NCBI GenBank assembly: GCA_032717465.1
Contig: CM064697.1
Span: 4,398,501 to 4,462,500, forward strand
Source of the DNA: Coenobita brevimanus
Taxonomy: Eukaryota; Arthropoda; Malacostraca; Decapoda; Coenobitidae
DNA length: 64,000 nucleotides
Reading direction: 5' to 3'
In this document: piece after piece, positions 37,790-49,683 of the stretch
Layout of the letters: each line of letters opens with the position of its first letter
Position numbering within the stretch: the first letter of the stretch is position 1
Made by a program: the position numbers and the translations under genes
Notes under the pieces: model-generated
Database searches by the model: none
What the model saw: the letters and a program-made list of their open reading frames with translations, nothing else
What the model was told of the DNA's origin: nothing

Positions 37790-39004
37790 AGGTTACTAAG
37801 TTTCTGTTCACTGGTCTCTTTCTTAATGATAACTAAAAATTATGCCACCGTTAGATGGTTATATTCACTGCACCGTTACCTGTTGTTATGAGTATTTAGC
37901 TATTCAACAGTAAAGCCATGAGCCCGTGACGTGTACAGTACAGCCAGCACAGCAACGTCACCACGCTTGAGGCTGCAGGTGCTGTCATGCATGGCCCACA
38001 AGTGTGCTGCTTGTTGGAGTTCCGCATGCTGGGTAGACCGTGCGATATACTGTTAGTCTTAAAACTGGACCACTCGTGCGACCCACCCTGTCATCGTTTA
38101 TCCTAACGTTTTTGTTTCAACGTCAACATCAGGTAACAAGTTTGTCAAAGGTATGCGACTTGTAATGTTTTATTTAAATATGAGTTGAAAGGCACAAATT
38201 AACTTTCTGTCATTCTTATCTCGTAACTATTACAGTACTTACTTTTTTTGCAAAGAGCACAAGAGATTTAGGAAGCTACTGCATTCTCAGTTCCTTCATA
38301 TCCTTTCACAAGCGAACCTTTGTTGCGATGAGGAGTTATTATTAAGTAAGTGAATAAGAACCCGTTTTATTCTCAGATTCATGGAGAGCGGGAGTCTAGG
38401 AACTTATTATATATATTTTTAACTGTAATCGGGGGTAACTCTTATAAATAACTAGAGGCCGCGGGGTTTTAATATTCTTGGTGTGTGTGTCTGGGTGGGT
38501 AATGGTCTGCCTCACCTCCCGCAGGCGTCTTACCGGAACTTCTCACCTGTAATTACCGTTGGCCTCTCACCTCCACGCCTTTAACTTTACCTAGCTGGAG
38601 AATGTTCAGTTACTCTCCCTCCTCCTCCTCGGTGATTTTTTTTCTTCTACCCTGTCATCGAAGTTGGAAAAAGGATATGTATCACCCATGTCTCCTTATC
38701 TGTTGGTGTATATCTCAAAAAGCTGTAATCGGAATTCACTGAGAACGAGTGGATAGGTGGGCACTGGGTCAGGGTAGATATGATTAGATTTTGGGTCCAG
38801 ATTTGGATGCAGGAAAAAATTATACAGTCTATTGGTGTTCGCGGAGATACTCGCTCTCTTGGACTGTATAAACGGGCAGACTCAGACCATGGAATTAACT
38901 GAATATGTGAGACCGTAACAGCATTCACCTGGTTGGAAAGAGGAACTGCAGCGGTAAATCAGATCTGGTGGCAGTTATCGGGGGTATGCGCCCTCTGAAT
39001 GCTT
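37790..39004. other. Non-coding stretch, nothing recognised
   Basis: Mixed sequence with no supported exon, repeat family or microsatellite. Confidence 0.4.
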
Positions 39005-39165
39005 TCTAGGTCTTCCTGCCTTTAGACGATTTTAATAAGTTCGAGAAGAGAAATAAAGTGGAGAAGGAGTTGGTGGAGACTGTTTTTAACCCCGTCACTA
39101 CAAACAGTCTCTCCAGAACTTAACAAAAAGATCAAGAAGTATTAACAAAAAGGTATACGCCATCA
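39005..39165. mobile_element. Family B copy (diverged)
   Basis: TTCCTGCCTTTAGACGATTTTAATAAGTTCGAG, then GACTGTTTTTAACCCCGTCACTACAAACAGTCTCTCCAGAACTTAAC, following the family's left arm and centre order. Confidence 0.5.
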
Positions 39166-39289
39166 TGTTGCAAGAGTTACAGGCTATATACCGTGATTTT
39201 GATTATTCTGACATTTGAGAGTTTTGGAATATAGATGAATATTTTGAATTACAGTAAATGTTTCTTTTACAGATCCAGCTATAAGAAGA

Positions 39290-40018
39290 CAACGTAACAA
39301 GAAGGAAAAGGGAACCAGGAAGGAACAAAAGTGAAGGAAAGAAAGAAAAAGAGAAGGACAGTACTAAAGAAGGCAGGAATCCTACACTACAAGGAATGAA
39401 AGAAAATGACTAGAGTAAACGAAGGAGGATAGGGGTAAAAGAGAGAAGTAAAGGAAAAGAAGCGAGAAGAATGGAAGAGAGTAAATAAAGGAAGACGAGA
39501 AACGAAAGAGGTGGTCAAAGCAAGAACTACAGAAAAAAAGGGAACGAAACGAAGGAAGGAAGGGAGGATAGTAAAAGAAACCAACAAGAGGACAAAAGAA
39601 ACGAAGAGGGCTGAGAAGGAAAAACGGGAGAAAGAGAATTATAACAAGAAATTAGGGAATAAGAAGAAAAAGAAGGAAGGAAGGGAAAGGAAAGGAGAAG
39701 CACGGAAGGACGTTAGGAGGAAACGGAAAAGTTAGGAAGGAAAGGAGAACACCAGAGGAGGGCAAAAGAAAGAATGAAATAAAACGAAAAACGCAGGATT
39801 GCCCAGTGTGAAAAGGATGCAAAAAAGAAGATAAGAAGAAAGAAAGAAGAAAGAACGTGAAAAAAATAAGGGAGGCAGAAGAGGACACCAAAAGAGGGTA
39901 AAGAAAAATAAAAGAAAAAAGAGGGAAGTTGGTAAAAACGAAGAGGAAAACATCAAAAGAGAGCGAAGGCAAGAGGGAAAGAAGGGAGGAAAAGGATAAA
40001 TTACAAAAGGAAAACAAA
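39290..40018 (+). repeat. Polypurine tract directly upstream of the CUB gene
   Basis: About 730 bp of A/G-dominated plus strand (GAAGGAAAGG, AAAGAAAGAAG) ending a few bases before the start codon at 40027. It probably contains the 5'UTR or proximal promoter. I see no clear TATA box. Confidence 0.8.
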
Positions 40019-40026
40019 CGGCCAAA

Positions 40027-43000
40027 ATGAGGTGGTGGGTGGAGTTATTACTTCTTCACCAGATGGCTCTCGTGTCCTGCCTAGCCTTTGGAGGGTATCC
40101 AGGTAAGAATAATTACTGCATTTCCTTTTCTCTCCCTTCTCTGCCAGCGTAATATGTAGTTAAAAATCAGAATATTCTTGCAGTATTATTAATCATTGTT
40201 TCTGTCTTTCCTGCCAACGAGGTAAGTAGGGAAGTATCAAAGTGAACTTGAAATTCTATTCACAATAAGCTTGGAATGCTGTTGTTTATATTTCTGCCAC
40301 CTCTTGTAGCGAAATAAGTAGAAAAGTATAAGTTAAAAAAAATAAAAAAAAATACTGTTGTTCCTTGTCTCTGCTTATCTACCTCAAATAAATTAAGCTT
40401 ACACTAACTACAGAGTCTTCCAACTTTCTGAAAAACCTCTCCCGGACACGTTCCACCAGACTGTGTTGCGACCAAGTGTTATACGAAGGTACTCATAAAC
40501 AACCCCCTCTCTTCACTAAATCTGCTACACTACGTATACTTTTCTGTGATTTTCCCTCACGCCTTACACTAGCCGCACACTCTTCTGATTATACCTTACT
40601 GTACTCTCCTAACCGTTTCCAAAGCCCCAGGCACTTTCTACCAGGTGATACTGGGACTCAGGAAGGAAAGAAAACACTTGGAAACGTTGCCTTCCCCATT
40701 CTAAGATTTCCTGATGTATCCGTCCCAACAATAATTATATAGGCTAGTACATTCCTATACCCCTCCTGAACCTGACCTTTCTAACTCTCCTTTAGTTCTC
40801 CAGCTCTTCCTGACCTTTCCCCAGGCACATCCTACTTGAGACTGCTGCAAGTGAATGAGAAGTACGCGCAAATGACGCAGCATTCTAAGATTATTTTCCG
40901 TACGCTTAACTCTATCCTGTCTTTCTCTTATCCTTCTGCGTTTCTCTGGTCCACCTAATTCTCCATCATCCCTCTGACGCTGCTACCTTTCTCCCCGGGC
41001 ACATTCTACCAGATGATCTTGCCCCTGCACAAGAACAACACCCACATGACCCCTTCCCATTCTACAATTATTTTTCATTCCTCAAACTCTACTCCATCTT
41101 TCCCCTATTCCTCTAACTTTCCCTGATCCATCTAACTCTCCATGATCCTTCTGACTCTGCTGCCCTTCGACCCCCAGGCACGTTCTATCAGATGATGCTG
41201 CGACTCAACAAGGAGAGGAAGTACGCACGGACAGCCCCCTCGCCCTCCCGACTGTGGGCCATACTAGACCCCGCAGCCTCGCTGGGCTCACTCAGTCACG
41301 AGCCCCTCAACTCAAACAGGATCATGAGGAGGAGCATCAAGGCTGGGATGAGGTGAGAGAGAGAGAGAGAATGTAAGTGTTGTTATCGGTATTTTTGAAC
41401 ACACCTGATTCCTGCTGTGTTGTAGTTGATGTGGATGGTGTGGGATTGTGGTGGGCTGGGTGAGTGGATTGTGTGTGGAATGTGGAGTGGGGTCTCTTGA
41501 GTGGATATGAACCATGAAGAGTTAGGTCAGGCCATAAAAGATCGTACTGCGTTTAGTTAGATTGAGTCATTAAGGATTAGTGTGATGATGAGACTGGCGT
41601 GTTGGATTAGGGTGGGTTAAGTTACACTCTAATTCAGGCAGTATCTGGCCCTACCCTCAGTTTACTCTCCCAGGTGGGCACGTCAGGTCCAGCCAGTGGG
41701 AGGTGCTGGCAGTGGTGGAACCTCTACTGATGGAACCTCAACGAGTGGAACCTCAACGACCGGTACCTCAACTGGTGGAACATCAGAGACTGGCACCTCA
41801 TCCGGTGGAACCTCAACGGCTGGTACTTCAAGTGGTGGAACCTCAACAACCGGTACCTCAACTGGTGGAACCTCAGCGACCGGTACTACAACTGGTGGAA
41901 CCTCAACAACTGGTACCTCAAATGGTGGAACTTCAACTGGTGGAACCTCAACGAGTGGAACCTCAACGACCGGTACTTCAACTGGTGGAACCTCATCAAC
42001 TGGTACCTCAACTGGTGGAACCTCAACAACCAGTACCTCAGCTGCTGGAACTTCAACTGGTGGAACTTCAACGAGTGGAGGCTCAACGAGTGGAACCTCA
42101 ACGAGTGGAGCCTCAACAGGTGGAACATCGAGTGGAACCTCCACTGGTGGATCGTCAACGAGTGGAACCTCCACTGGTGGAACCTCAACAAGTGGAACAT
42201 CAACTGGTGGAACACCAACAAGTGGAACATCAACAAGTGGAACTTCCACAGGTGGAACTTCAACTGGTGGAACTTCGACGACTGGTGGAAACACAGCAAC
42301 AGGAAGCAGTACAACTACAGGTGGAACGGCAACAGGTAGTGGAACATCAGGCAGCAGCGGAGGGTCAAGCAGTGCTACGTGTGGTGGTAACGTGACTCTG
42401 TCGATGCTGCCTACCACACTCACACCCGGCAGTCCCTATAACGAAGAAAAGACCTTCAGCACCCCTGGGTGGCCCACTGCATACCCCTTCCATACTCGAT
42501 GCACGTGGACCCTTAAGGTGGGTGCGGGGTATAGGCAGGCAAGGTATGGGCAAGCAAAGGTATGAACAACTAGGGTACGGGCAGGCAGAGGTATGGACAG
42601 ACAGGGATATGTGCAGGCAGGAGTATGGGCAGAGGTATGGGTAGTCAGGGGTATGGATAGGCAGGGGTATGGGCAGGTAAGGGTTGAGTAGGCAGGTGTA
42701 TGGGTAGGTAGGGGTATAAGCTGGCAGGCAGGGGGGCAGTATGGCAGGGATAAGGGAGGTAAAGGTACAGGCAAGCAGGGAAAGAGGGAAGGAGAAAGTC
42801 AGATCAGTGAGAAAGAAAGGAAAGCAGGGAGAGAGTGAAGAAACAGAGAAACAGGAAGTAAACAAGGAGTAAGAGAGAAATTTGTGGTGAATTAAAGGTA
42901 AGCAGGGGTTTAGGACAGGTTGTAGAAGAATGCAAGAGAAGTAGAAAAGCGAGAAAATTAAATCAAAGAGAAGAAAGATTAATACCTTTCCTCCTCTGGG

Positions 43001-46000
43001 TCAGATGAAATGAAGGGCGTGTTACCGCCTGGCAGAAAAAGTGTCGTCTGAATTTTAAGTATGAGCACGCGAAGAATGCCCGGTCACTTGTCTTCTATAT
43101 TCAAGCTCCATTTTATGTATGGTGCCTGAAGTCCTTTAGCATGTCATACTACTGAGAATTACGAGTAAGACATACCGCTTTGCAAATTCAATCAGCTGCC
43201 TCTTTCTACCTGTGTCAGCAAAGCCATTAGGAGGAAATTATTGGGAACTCAACTTTCGCTCTTGTATTTATGCAAAACCTTCGAAGTAATGTCCAACGAA
43301 TCCCTAAACCATAATTGTCTAAGTAGTTTAAGACAGAGGGTAAAACTCCCCTCGAAATTTACCTTATTTATATGTATACTTTATAAATCCCCTTATATAA
43401 CAGCTGATTCCCAATATTATTAACTGAGGAAAAACTTTCTGAGGTTGGCAAGACAGTGATTTCAGCTAAACTATACTGATCAATGAGTGGACAAAGAGAA
43501 AAACTGAGAGATAAAGAATGATGCAGGAAAGAATGAGATATGAAAGAGGGAGAAATGACGGAAAAATGGTAAAGATTGAGACGTGGACTGTATCAGATGG
43601 AGAAATGGGAGGAAAGAATGTACTGTAAGGAAAAAAGACGAGAACGCAGTTGAAAAGGGAAGAATGAAATAAGAAAGGGATGAAGAAGAGATGGAGAGAA
43701 ATGGAGAAGAAAGAAGACAGAGAGGAGAGGAAGACGAAACAGGAAAGGAAGTCAGACGAGAGAGAGAGAGAGAGCAGAGAAGTTATAATGAGGTGAGGCG
43801 AGGCGAGGCAGGAAAGTTAGGAGAACAGGTAAGGAGTGTGGTCAAGGCTGGTAACTTTATAACGAGGCACTGAGGTGGCCACAACAGGCTGCAAGCTTAC
43901 CTTAGTAAATACAAGAGGGAAAAAATACTGTCTGGGTAGCTTAACTTTACCTGAATTGGCTCCACGTGGGATTTTTGCAGGTAACGTAATTTGCTCCTTC
44001 TCTCTCTCCCTTCTTCCCTTTTCACCTTTCTTTCATCCCCCACTCTCTTTTCATTTACTTTTCCTCTTTAGCTCTCCATTCTCTCCTTTTTCCTCTCTTC
44101 ATTTCTTCTAGTTATCCTTCCCTCTTTTCACCCTTTGCCCACAAGGTCTTACGCTGTATTCTCGTTATTACAGGACTCCGTAGTATCCCTTTCTTAACGA
44201 TTTATTTTCCGTCTCATACATTACTTTCTTTTGCACAGTATGTTATGTGTGTTTACTATGGACACAATTTCTTACGGCAACACGAGAGGAATATTAAGGC
44301 GTGATAAGCAAAATACAGCAGATCACCGAGAAGAAAAACGTCGCGATAACTCCAAAGCCAGCTGGAAATACAACCCAATTACGTTTATCTCACAGGTCCA
44401 GAATTTAGGGTGCTCTCAATTAACTTCTGAAAATGTCCATAAATAAAAAAGTGTGTGAAGATAATGATCGATGATAGAATATATTGTAATTGTACACATT
44501 ATTACTGTATTATACCGTACATCAACACACTTTCACATTTGTGGGTGCACTTTTGTTAGTATTAGTATTAGTATTGGTATTTTAGCCAACGCCACACGGT
44601 TTGTGCACCTGAGATAATACCCAGTTTCCATTGGTTTGCAGATTAATATATTTAGCTAAACTGTATGAGGGAAGGACACATTAAACAGATGCTTGAAGAA
44701 CTTATCATCCTATTCATTATTACTTGCATTGTACCTTCTAATATTTGACACAGAGAAGGTAGATTGGAAAACAGCTTTATAAGATTATTGACATGAGTAC
44801 TGTGCTCCCCTGATATTGCTGTACTTAACCCCTTCAACCCGAGGATCTTCTTTGTATGTCTGTGGCTACCAAAAAACATAAATACAATTGAAGGGAGACC
44901 TCTTTTGGCGAAAGGATTGATGAAGACAAAGGCTCCTATTCTCCTAAGGTAAGGAACCTCCCTAACACCTCTTCCTTACCGATTTATTTTTGGATTTGGC
45001 TGACTAATATTGTTTTGTACGTTATTTATGCAGCGTATGATGATATTGGAAGGATTTAAGTAATACAAAAGAAGAGTGCATGGGGTAATAGGCAAACATA
45101 AATCATGTAGGAAGAGGTGTTAGGGAGCTTCCATAACCGATGACGATACGGGCCTACATCTGACCTCTCAAGTTCGAAATGACTCTCCCAAGATGAATAA
45201 AGGGAGACTTTTTAAATATATTTATGGGTGGATGCTTATAAATTTGCAAGTTATCTGAATCATATGAATATAATCTTTCGAAGTTAATTTCGGCCTTATC
45301 CTAATAATATATACTATCACTTATTGCTGTACGAATTATAATGGTTATATAATGACTATGACCCTCATTGCCAATGAACCAGTTTCTATAGCAGGTAGTT
45401 ATTGTGGATTTTTTTTTTTCATGCATTTCCTTCAAAATCTTTTATTCAGAGTCTATGAATATTCTATTAAAAACGCTACAACCACCTCTAAAAATTTATA
45501 TGATCGTATTTATGTTTGACTTTGCATATATCAGAATTTCAGGAAATCATATTTCTAAGTACGCTGTGACCAAATGCCACATAGAGCTAGCATTAATCTT
45601 AAAAAGAAAAAAAAAAGCAGTGTTCTCTTGCTTTGAAGAGGAAAAATAATAATGCTAAGAAGTCTGTCTTTAAAGTTCTCATTTTCATTTACATAACTCT
45701 AGTTAAATGAACACCAGTTACTATTTTTTCCCTTGCATTGCACACTTCATCCTCAGCGGTATATTTAGCTTATTACACCTCAGTATTATCATGTATGTTT
45801 TATATTTTTAATTAATATGGACACGCTTTGCATCCGTAACATGAAAGTGTAATAGGTAAAATAAATCGCTGAGGAAGATGTGTTACGAATTCTCCCAAGC
45901 CAACGAGAATACGGCTTTCGTCAGATTGGTGCCGAGTGTCAGGCGGGGATGGTGTACTACGTGGTGAAGGGCGAGACGAGGCCCAGCGCTGACTGTGCCC

Positions 46001-46826
46001 TCGACTATATGGAGATCACCCAGGCAGACAATGTGGTGGCTAGGTAGGCACGTAAAGAGTTTTGTTTGTTGTGCCCACTCCACAGCGTGCACGAGGAGTG
46101 GGAGAAGCTCAGTCTTTTCCAGGTGGATGATGATGATGATGATGAGGAGGAGGAGGAGGAGGAGATTCTATTCGAGTGTGTCCAGTAGCCTAATAAAAAA
46201 AAAAATCTAGCAATTGGTAATCAGCATGTAGCTGATAAGACACGGTGTTGTGTACTTTATCTGTGTATAATGTGTGCTCGCTACCCATGGAGCCGACTAC
46301 AGCTCTCTGACTTCTGGGCATGTGACCTAGCTCATCATTCCCTCTGACTCTTGAGTCCAGAAAGACTTCACTTTATGGTCTCGCCACCAGGCCGACCTGA
46401 AGGCATGAGAGAGCACACATACACTCGTGGGCTGTGCTGACTATGTCTCTCCTCACTCACTAGACAAAATACTGTGGAAAGAATATCATGACTCGTGGAC
46501 GAATGCCTGCAGGACAACATGTGTTGTTATGCCAGGGTACTGGATGCAAACTAGATAACACAAATGAGTGCGCCTACATAAGTCAATTACCCATACCTCA
46601 GAAGACAAGGTGATGTGTGTTCTTCTGTAGCCAGCCATGCAGGGGCACTCTCCGACACCCACAGTCAGTCACACACAACTATTGCGTTTATATATATATT
46701 TTTTTTTTCATATATCAGCTGCTTGCAGCAAATAGTTTTGTACTTTATATACCCTTTATTTCGTGCTGTTTTCATGTAATCATTTTGTTGACAAGTTTGC
46801 TTTGATACATATACTTTGTCTTTTAT

Positions 46827-46886
<60 letters not shown>

Positions 46887-49683
46887 GCACCATTCTGACT
46901 TTTTCTCCTCCTTCTTTGTTTTCTGTTCCTCCTGTCCTCACTACATCCAAACAACTGCCCCCCTCCTCACCTGTCCTCCGTGCCTATATATCCTCCTAAT
47001 CCTTCCTGTCCTCCTTCCTAACCCCCTTGGCTTTCTTCCCCCAGGCACTGCGATGACCTTGGCCCCGAGGGAGTGTCAGGGTACAAGGATTGGCCGACGG
47101 GGGCGGAGACGGTAATAACCTTTGTGTTCAGGAGCGCTCAGAAACCAGTTGACAACACCACGTGGAAGGGATACAACGTCGAGGTTACATGTGAGTCCTG
47201 ATCGTTGTGCTCTTATTGTTAGTGCTATGTTTGCGATAAAGAAAAAATAACGGCGCTCTTATTGTTTCTGTTATTGTTACAACTAAGAAATATGCCAACG
47301 CCTTATTCACTTCCGCCCATACTGGTAGTCTTTCCATTGCCCACACTGCCATTATTACCACTGAAGAAGGAGTGTCATGGCCTCTCTTTCCCCGCCCCTT
47401 CCCCTCTCTCGCTGTTTCACACTTATGGGGATGTAGAACACACTCAGGGTGCAGCAAGAGCGAGAGAGGACTTGAGATTGTTTTATGGTGGCGTCATGTG
47501 AGGCAGGGAAATGTGTAAATATGCAGAGGGAGTGGGCAACGGCGGCTCCATTACTCGCGACATATTATGTTATTGTCTCATTTGTGTGACTGTGGTTCAT
47601 GTGACGTGTTGTATGGGGAGAGGTGCAGCTTTATGTAGTCTACATATGTTGTCTGTAATGTTATCTGTTTGTATGAGAGTAGGGCTGAGTGGTATCCATA
47701 TCGTAGCCGCGCAAGATCTTGCACCCTGTCTGAACTTCGTACTATGTTTCCGAGTTGTCTTTGGGTAAGAAATTTGCAATAATGAGGATGTTAGGGCCAA
47801 GGCATGGTTGTTGGCGTAAGTGTGCATTTGTTGCTTATATTTTATTCATTCTCTGCAGCAGGGTGGATTAAACTGCTCTCCATTTGTAGAATTCACAACA
47901 TAAATGGGTGAAGCAACCTTTCTCCAGTACACTGTGTGAGCAGAACCATCTCGCATGGGTCTAGTGTTCAGAAGTGTGGCCCCGCATCACTCACCTTCAG
48001 GATATCCTGTCCATGTTCAGGAAGTCGCAGCAGCAGTCCAGGGTGACAGTTTTAATCACCTTGGTCAGTAGCAGGATCAACCTGTGTCAGGAACAGTCAT
48101 CTTGCTGTGGCTCTTGTCATGTGTAAACAGGGCTCGTAGCTAAGCAGAAGCAACCGTCGATGATGTGGCTGTTTTACTCCCATTCTTCAGGTCAAGAACG
48201 AGAATCGTCCACAGTGGAACGACCCTGCTTTAGTTTTGTTTCCTCAACCCTATCAGGACATGAAACATCTTAATTGTTGCCTGAGGATTTTATTCGATGT
48301 CGAATTGACCTCTCATTGTCTCAGTGCTGATCATAAATTTGTCAGAATTATTTATGGCATCAGTTAGACATTATAAGAAAACCAAAGAATACCTAGGTAA
48401 ATCAATGACGGCTACTGTTGTGGCCCTCCTAATCTGAGGTCGATCCCACCATAGAGTAACAGTTAATTGTGCAGTATTATGTAATTTCATTTGTTCTCGT
48501 ACTGTTCGCACCTTCTCGAGCTACCCTCGTTGACATGAATAGACTTCTCTCACTCACAAACATGACCTCTCTAAGATTATGAATTTCCACATGCATTTCT
48601 CACCTCACACTCCAAAAGCCTTTCACACGACACTCGTGTGTGATCACTGGGTGGTGGCGTATCCCTCCAGTGACGTAAAGTGGTGTTGCTTGACTCTAGA
48701 TATCACATGGCTTTCAAAACCCGTAATGCACGACTTGAACGTACTGTACACAGTAAAGCTGGCTGCCCATGTCAAACATGTACAAATCAGCCTCTTCAGT
48801 GCATGCATACATACATACATACATAACCTAGCTGACATCTATAGGTGGACTCATTATATGAAAGATGTTATCCTCAGGTAAAGAATTAATTCAACAGTAT
48901 GTTTCTAATCTTCACTGCTGAGTGCAATAGGCGGACCAGCACTTAAAGCTGCAATATTGCTTGAAAAAGTTGTTCATACATTATTCAGACACTAAATACT
49001 GTACTGAAGTATAGAGAGGCTTCTTGTTGACTTATGGTAACAAGTGTTATAACAATTATGTTGTTGCAGACTATTGTTGGGTGTATAATACAGCACTCCT
49101 GCCCTCTACTACAACCACCCCTACGACTAGCGGAACATCTGCCAGTGGAGCGACTGGCAACGGAAATTCTACTGGAACACCCAGCAGCGGAACCTCTAGT
49201 GGAACTTCCAGTAGTGGAGCTTCTGCTGCAACACCCAGCAGCGGAACATCTAGTGGAACTTCCAGTAGTGGAGCTTCTGCTGCAACACCCAGCAGCGGAA
49301 CATCTAGTGGAACTTCCAGTAGTGGAGCTTCTGCTGCAACACCCAGCAGCGGAACATCTAGTGGAACTTCCGGTAGTGGAGCTTCTACTGAAACAGCCAG
49401 CAGTGGAACTTCTACCGGTGGAACTTCCAGCAGTGGAGCTTCCACTTCTACCAGTGGAACTACTGCCAGTGGAACTTCCACTTCTACCAGTGGAACTGCT
49501 ACCAGTGGAGCTTCTAGCGGTGGAACTTCCACTTCTACCAGTGGAACTTCCAGTAGTGGAACTTCCACTTCTACCAGTGGAACTACTACCAGTGGAGCTT
49601 CTAGCGGTGGAACTTCCACTTCTACCAGTGGAACTTCCAGTAGTGGAACCACCAGTGGAAGTAGTAATACCGGAACTTCTTGA
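40027..49683 (+). CDS. Secreted mucin-like protein with one CUB domain (six exons, complete)
   Basis: Exons: 40027-40102, 41178-41352, 41674-42517, 45925 (or 45943)-46043, 47045-47190, 49070-49683; all five introns are GT-AG and in phase (about 657 residues). Residues 1-20 form a signal peptide (MRWWVELLLL...VSCLA). Exon 2 adds a basic, Ser/Pro segment (GTFYQMMLRLNKERKYARTA). Exon 3 encodes about 42 pentapeptides of the type G-T-S-x-x, then the CUB start at Cys320 (CGGNVT, STPGWPTAYP, CTWTLK). Exons 4-5 complete it (SADCALDYMEI, HCDDLGPEG, WKGYNVEVT), with four core cysteines and N-glycosylation sequons NVT and NTT. Exon 6 is a second Gly/Ser/Thr tract ending GTS-stop. Known for the family: CUB domains are extracellular binding modules. 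Inferred: a heavily O-glycosylated secreted or cuticle/mucus protein. No protease domain is seen. No clear AATAAA follows. Confidence 0.8.
40446..41060 (+). repeat. Four decayed tandem copies of the exon-2 acceptor region
   Basis: Copies begin at 40446, 40631, 40825 and 40999; the real exon 2 begins at 41178 (spacings about 174-194 bp). Each has a pyrimidine tract, a C(A/G)G junction (CAG at 40628-40630 and 40822-40824; CGG in the first and third-to-fourth diverged copies) and about 60 bp resembling GCACGTTCTATCAGATGATGCT. Translated in phase they start GTFYQVILGLRKERK, GTSYLRLLQVNEKYA and GTFYQMILPLHKNN, then hit stops. They look like relics of tandem duplication rather than used exons. Confidence 0.75.
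41702..42345 (+). repeat. Coding 15-bp minisatellite (GTSTx pentapeptides) in exon 3
   Basis: Units near GGAACCTCAACTGGT encode Gly-Thr-Ser-Thr/Ser-x. Third positions vary among units while Gly-Thr-Ser is kept, which favours selection on the protein. Length changes in steps of 15 bp would stay in frame. All alternative frames open here are shadows. Confidence 0.85.
42518..42760 (+). repeat. Intronic minisatellite, GGGTATGGGCAGGCAG units
   Basis: Imperfect 14-18 bp units (GGTATGGGCAGGCAG, GGTATGGATAGGCAG) begin immediately after the exon-3 donor and grade into AG-rich intron sequence. Confidence 0.8.
43450..43830 (+). repeat. Polypurine patch in CUB-gene intron 3
   Basis: A/G-rich, with a short (GA)n at about 43759-43773. 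Non-coding. Confidence 0.6.
44171..44350. mobile_element. Fold-back MITE family A copy in CUB-gene intron 3
   Basis: The left arm CCGTAGTATCCCTTTCTTAACGATTTATTTT pairs with the right arm beginning GAGGAATATTAAGGCGTGATAAGCAAAATA. The right arm carries a small insertion. Confidence 0.55.
44826..44930. mobile_element. Family B short copy
   Basis: Starts TTAACCCCTTCAACCCGAGGATC and ends GGCGAAAGGATTGA. The centre is deleted. It directly abuts the family A copy that follows. Confidence 0.55.
44931..45160. mobile_element. Fold-back MITE family A, well-preserved copy
   Basis: Left CTAAGGTAAGGAACCTCCCTAACACCTCTTCCTTACCGATTTATTTTTGG; right GGAAGAGGTGTTAGGGAGCTTCCATAACCGATGACGATACGGGCC. The centre GGCTGACTAATATTGTTTTGTAC...GGAAGGATTTA is shared with 32660-32895. 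Confidence 0.8.
45742..45918. mobile_element. Fold-back MITE family A copy abutting exon 4
   Basis: Left CTTCATCCTCAGCGGTATATTTAGCTTATTACACCTCAGTATT; right AAAGTGTAATAGGTAAAATAAATCGCTGAGGAAGATGTGTTACG...GAGAATACGG. Its right end stops only a few bases before the first usable exon-4 acceptor (CAG at 45922-45924). Confidence 0.7.
46831..46883 (+). repeat. (CT)n microsatellite in CUB-gene intron 4
   Basis: About 26 CT units. The sequence stays pyrimidine-rich to the exon-5 acceptor at 47044. Confidence 0.95.
49177..49392 (+). repeat. Coding 54-bp tandem repeat in exon 6
   Basis: Four units (49177, 49231, 49285, 49339) encode TPSSGTSSGTSSSGASAA-like 18-mers. Units 2 and 3 appear identical, and unit 1 differs at about one base, so the expansion is recent. 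Less regular Gly/Ser/Thr units continue to 49680. Confidence 0.9.

Noticed and set aside
41683..42423. Antisense 246-codon frame of VEVPP repeats (elastin-like) and a second plus frame of VEPQ repeats
   Set aside because: Shadows of the 15-bp coding minisatellite. The plus frame beginning at the exon-3 acceptor is the one that joins a signal peptide upstream and a CUB domain downstream.
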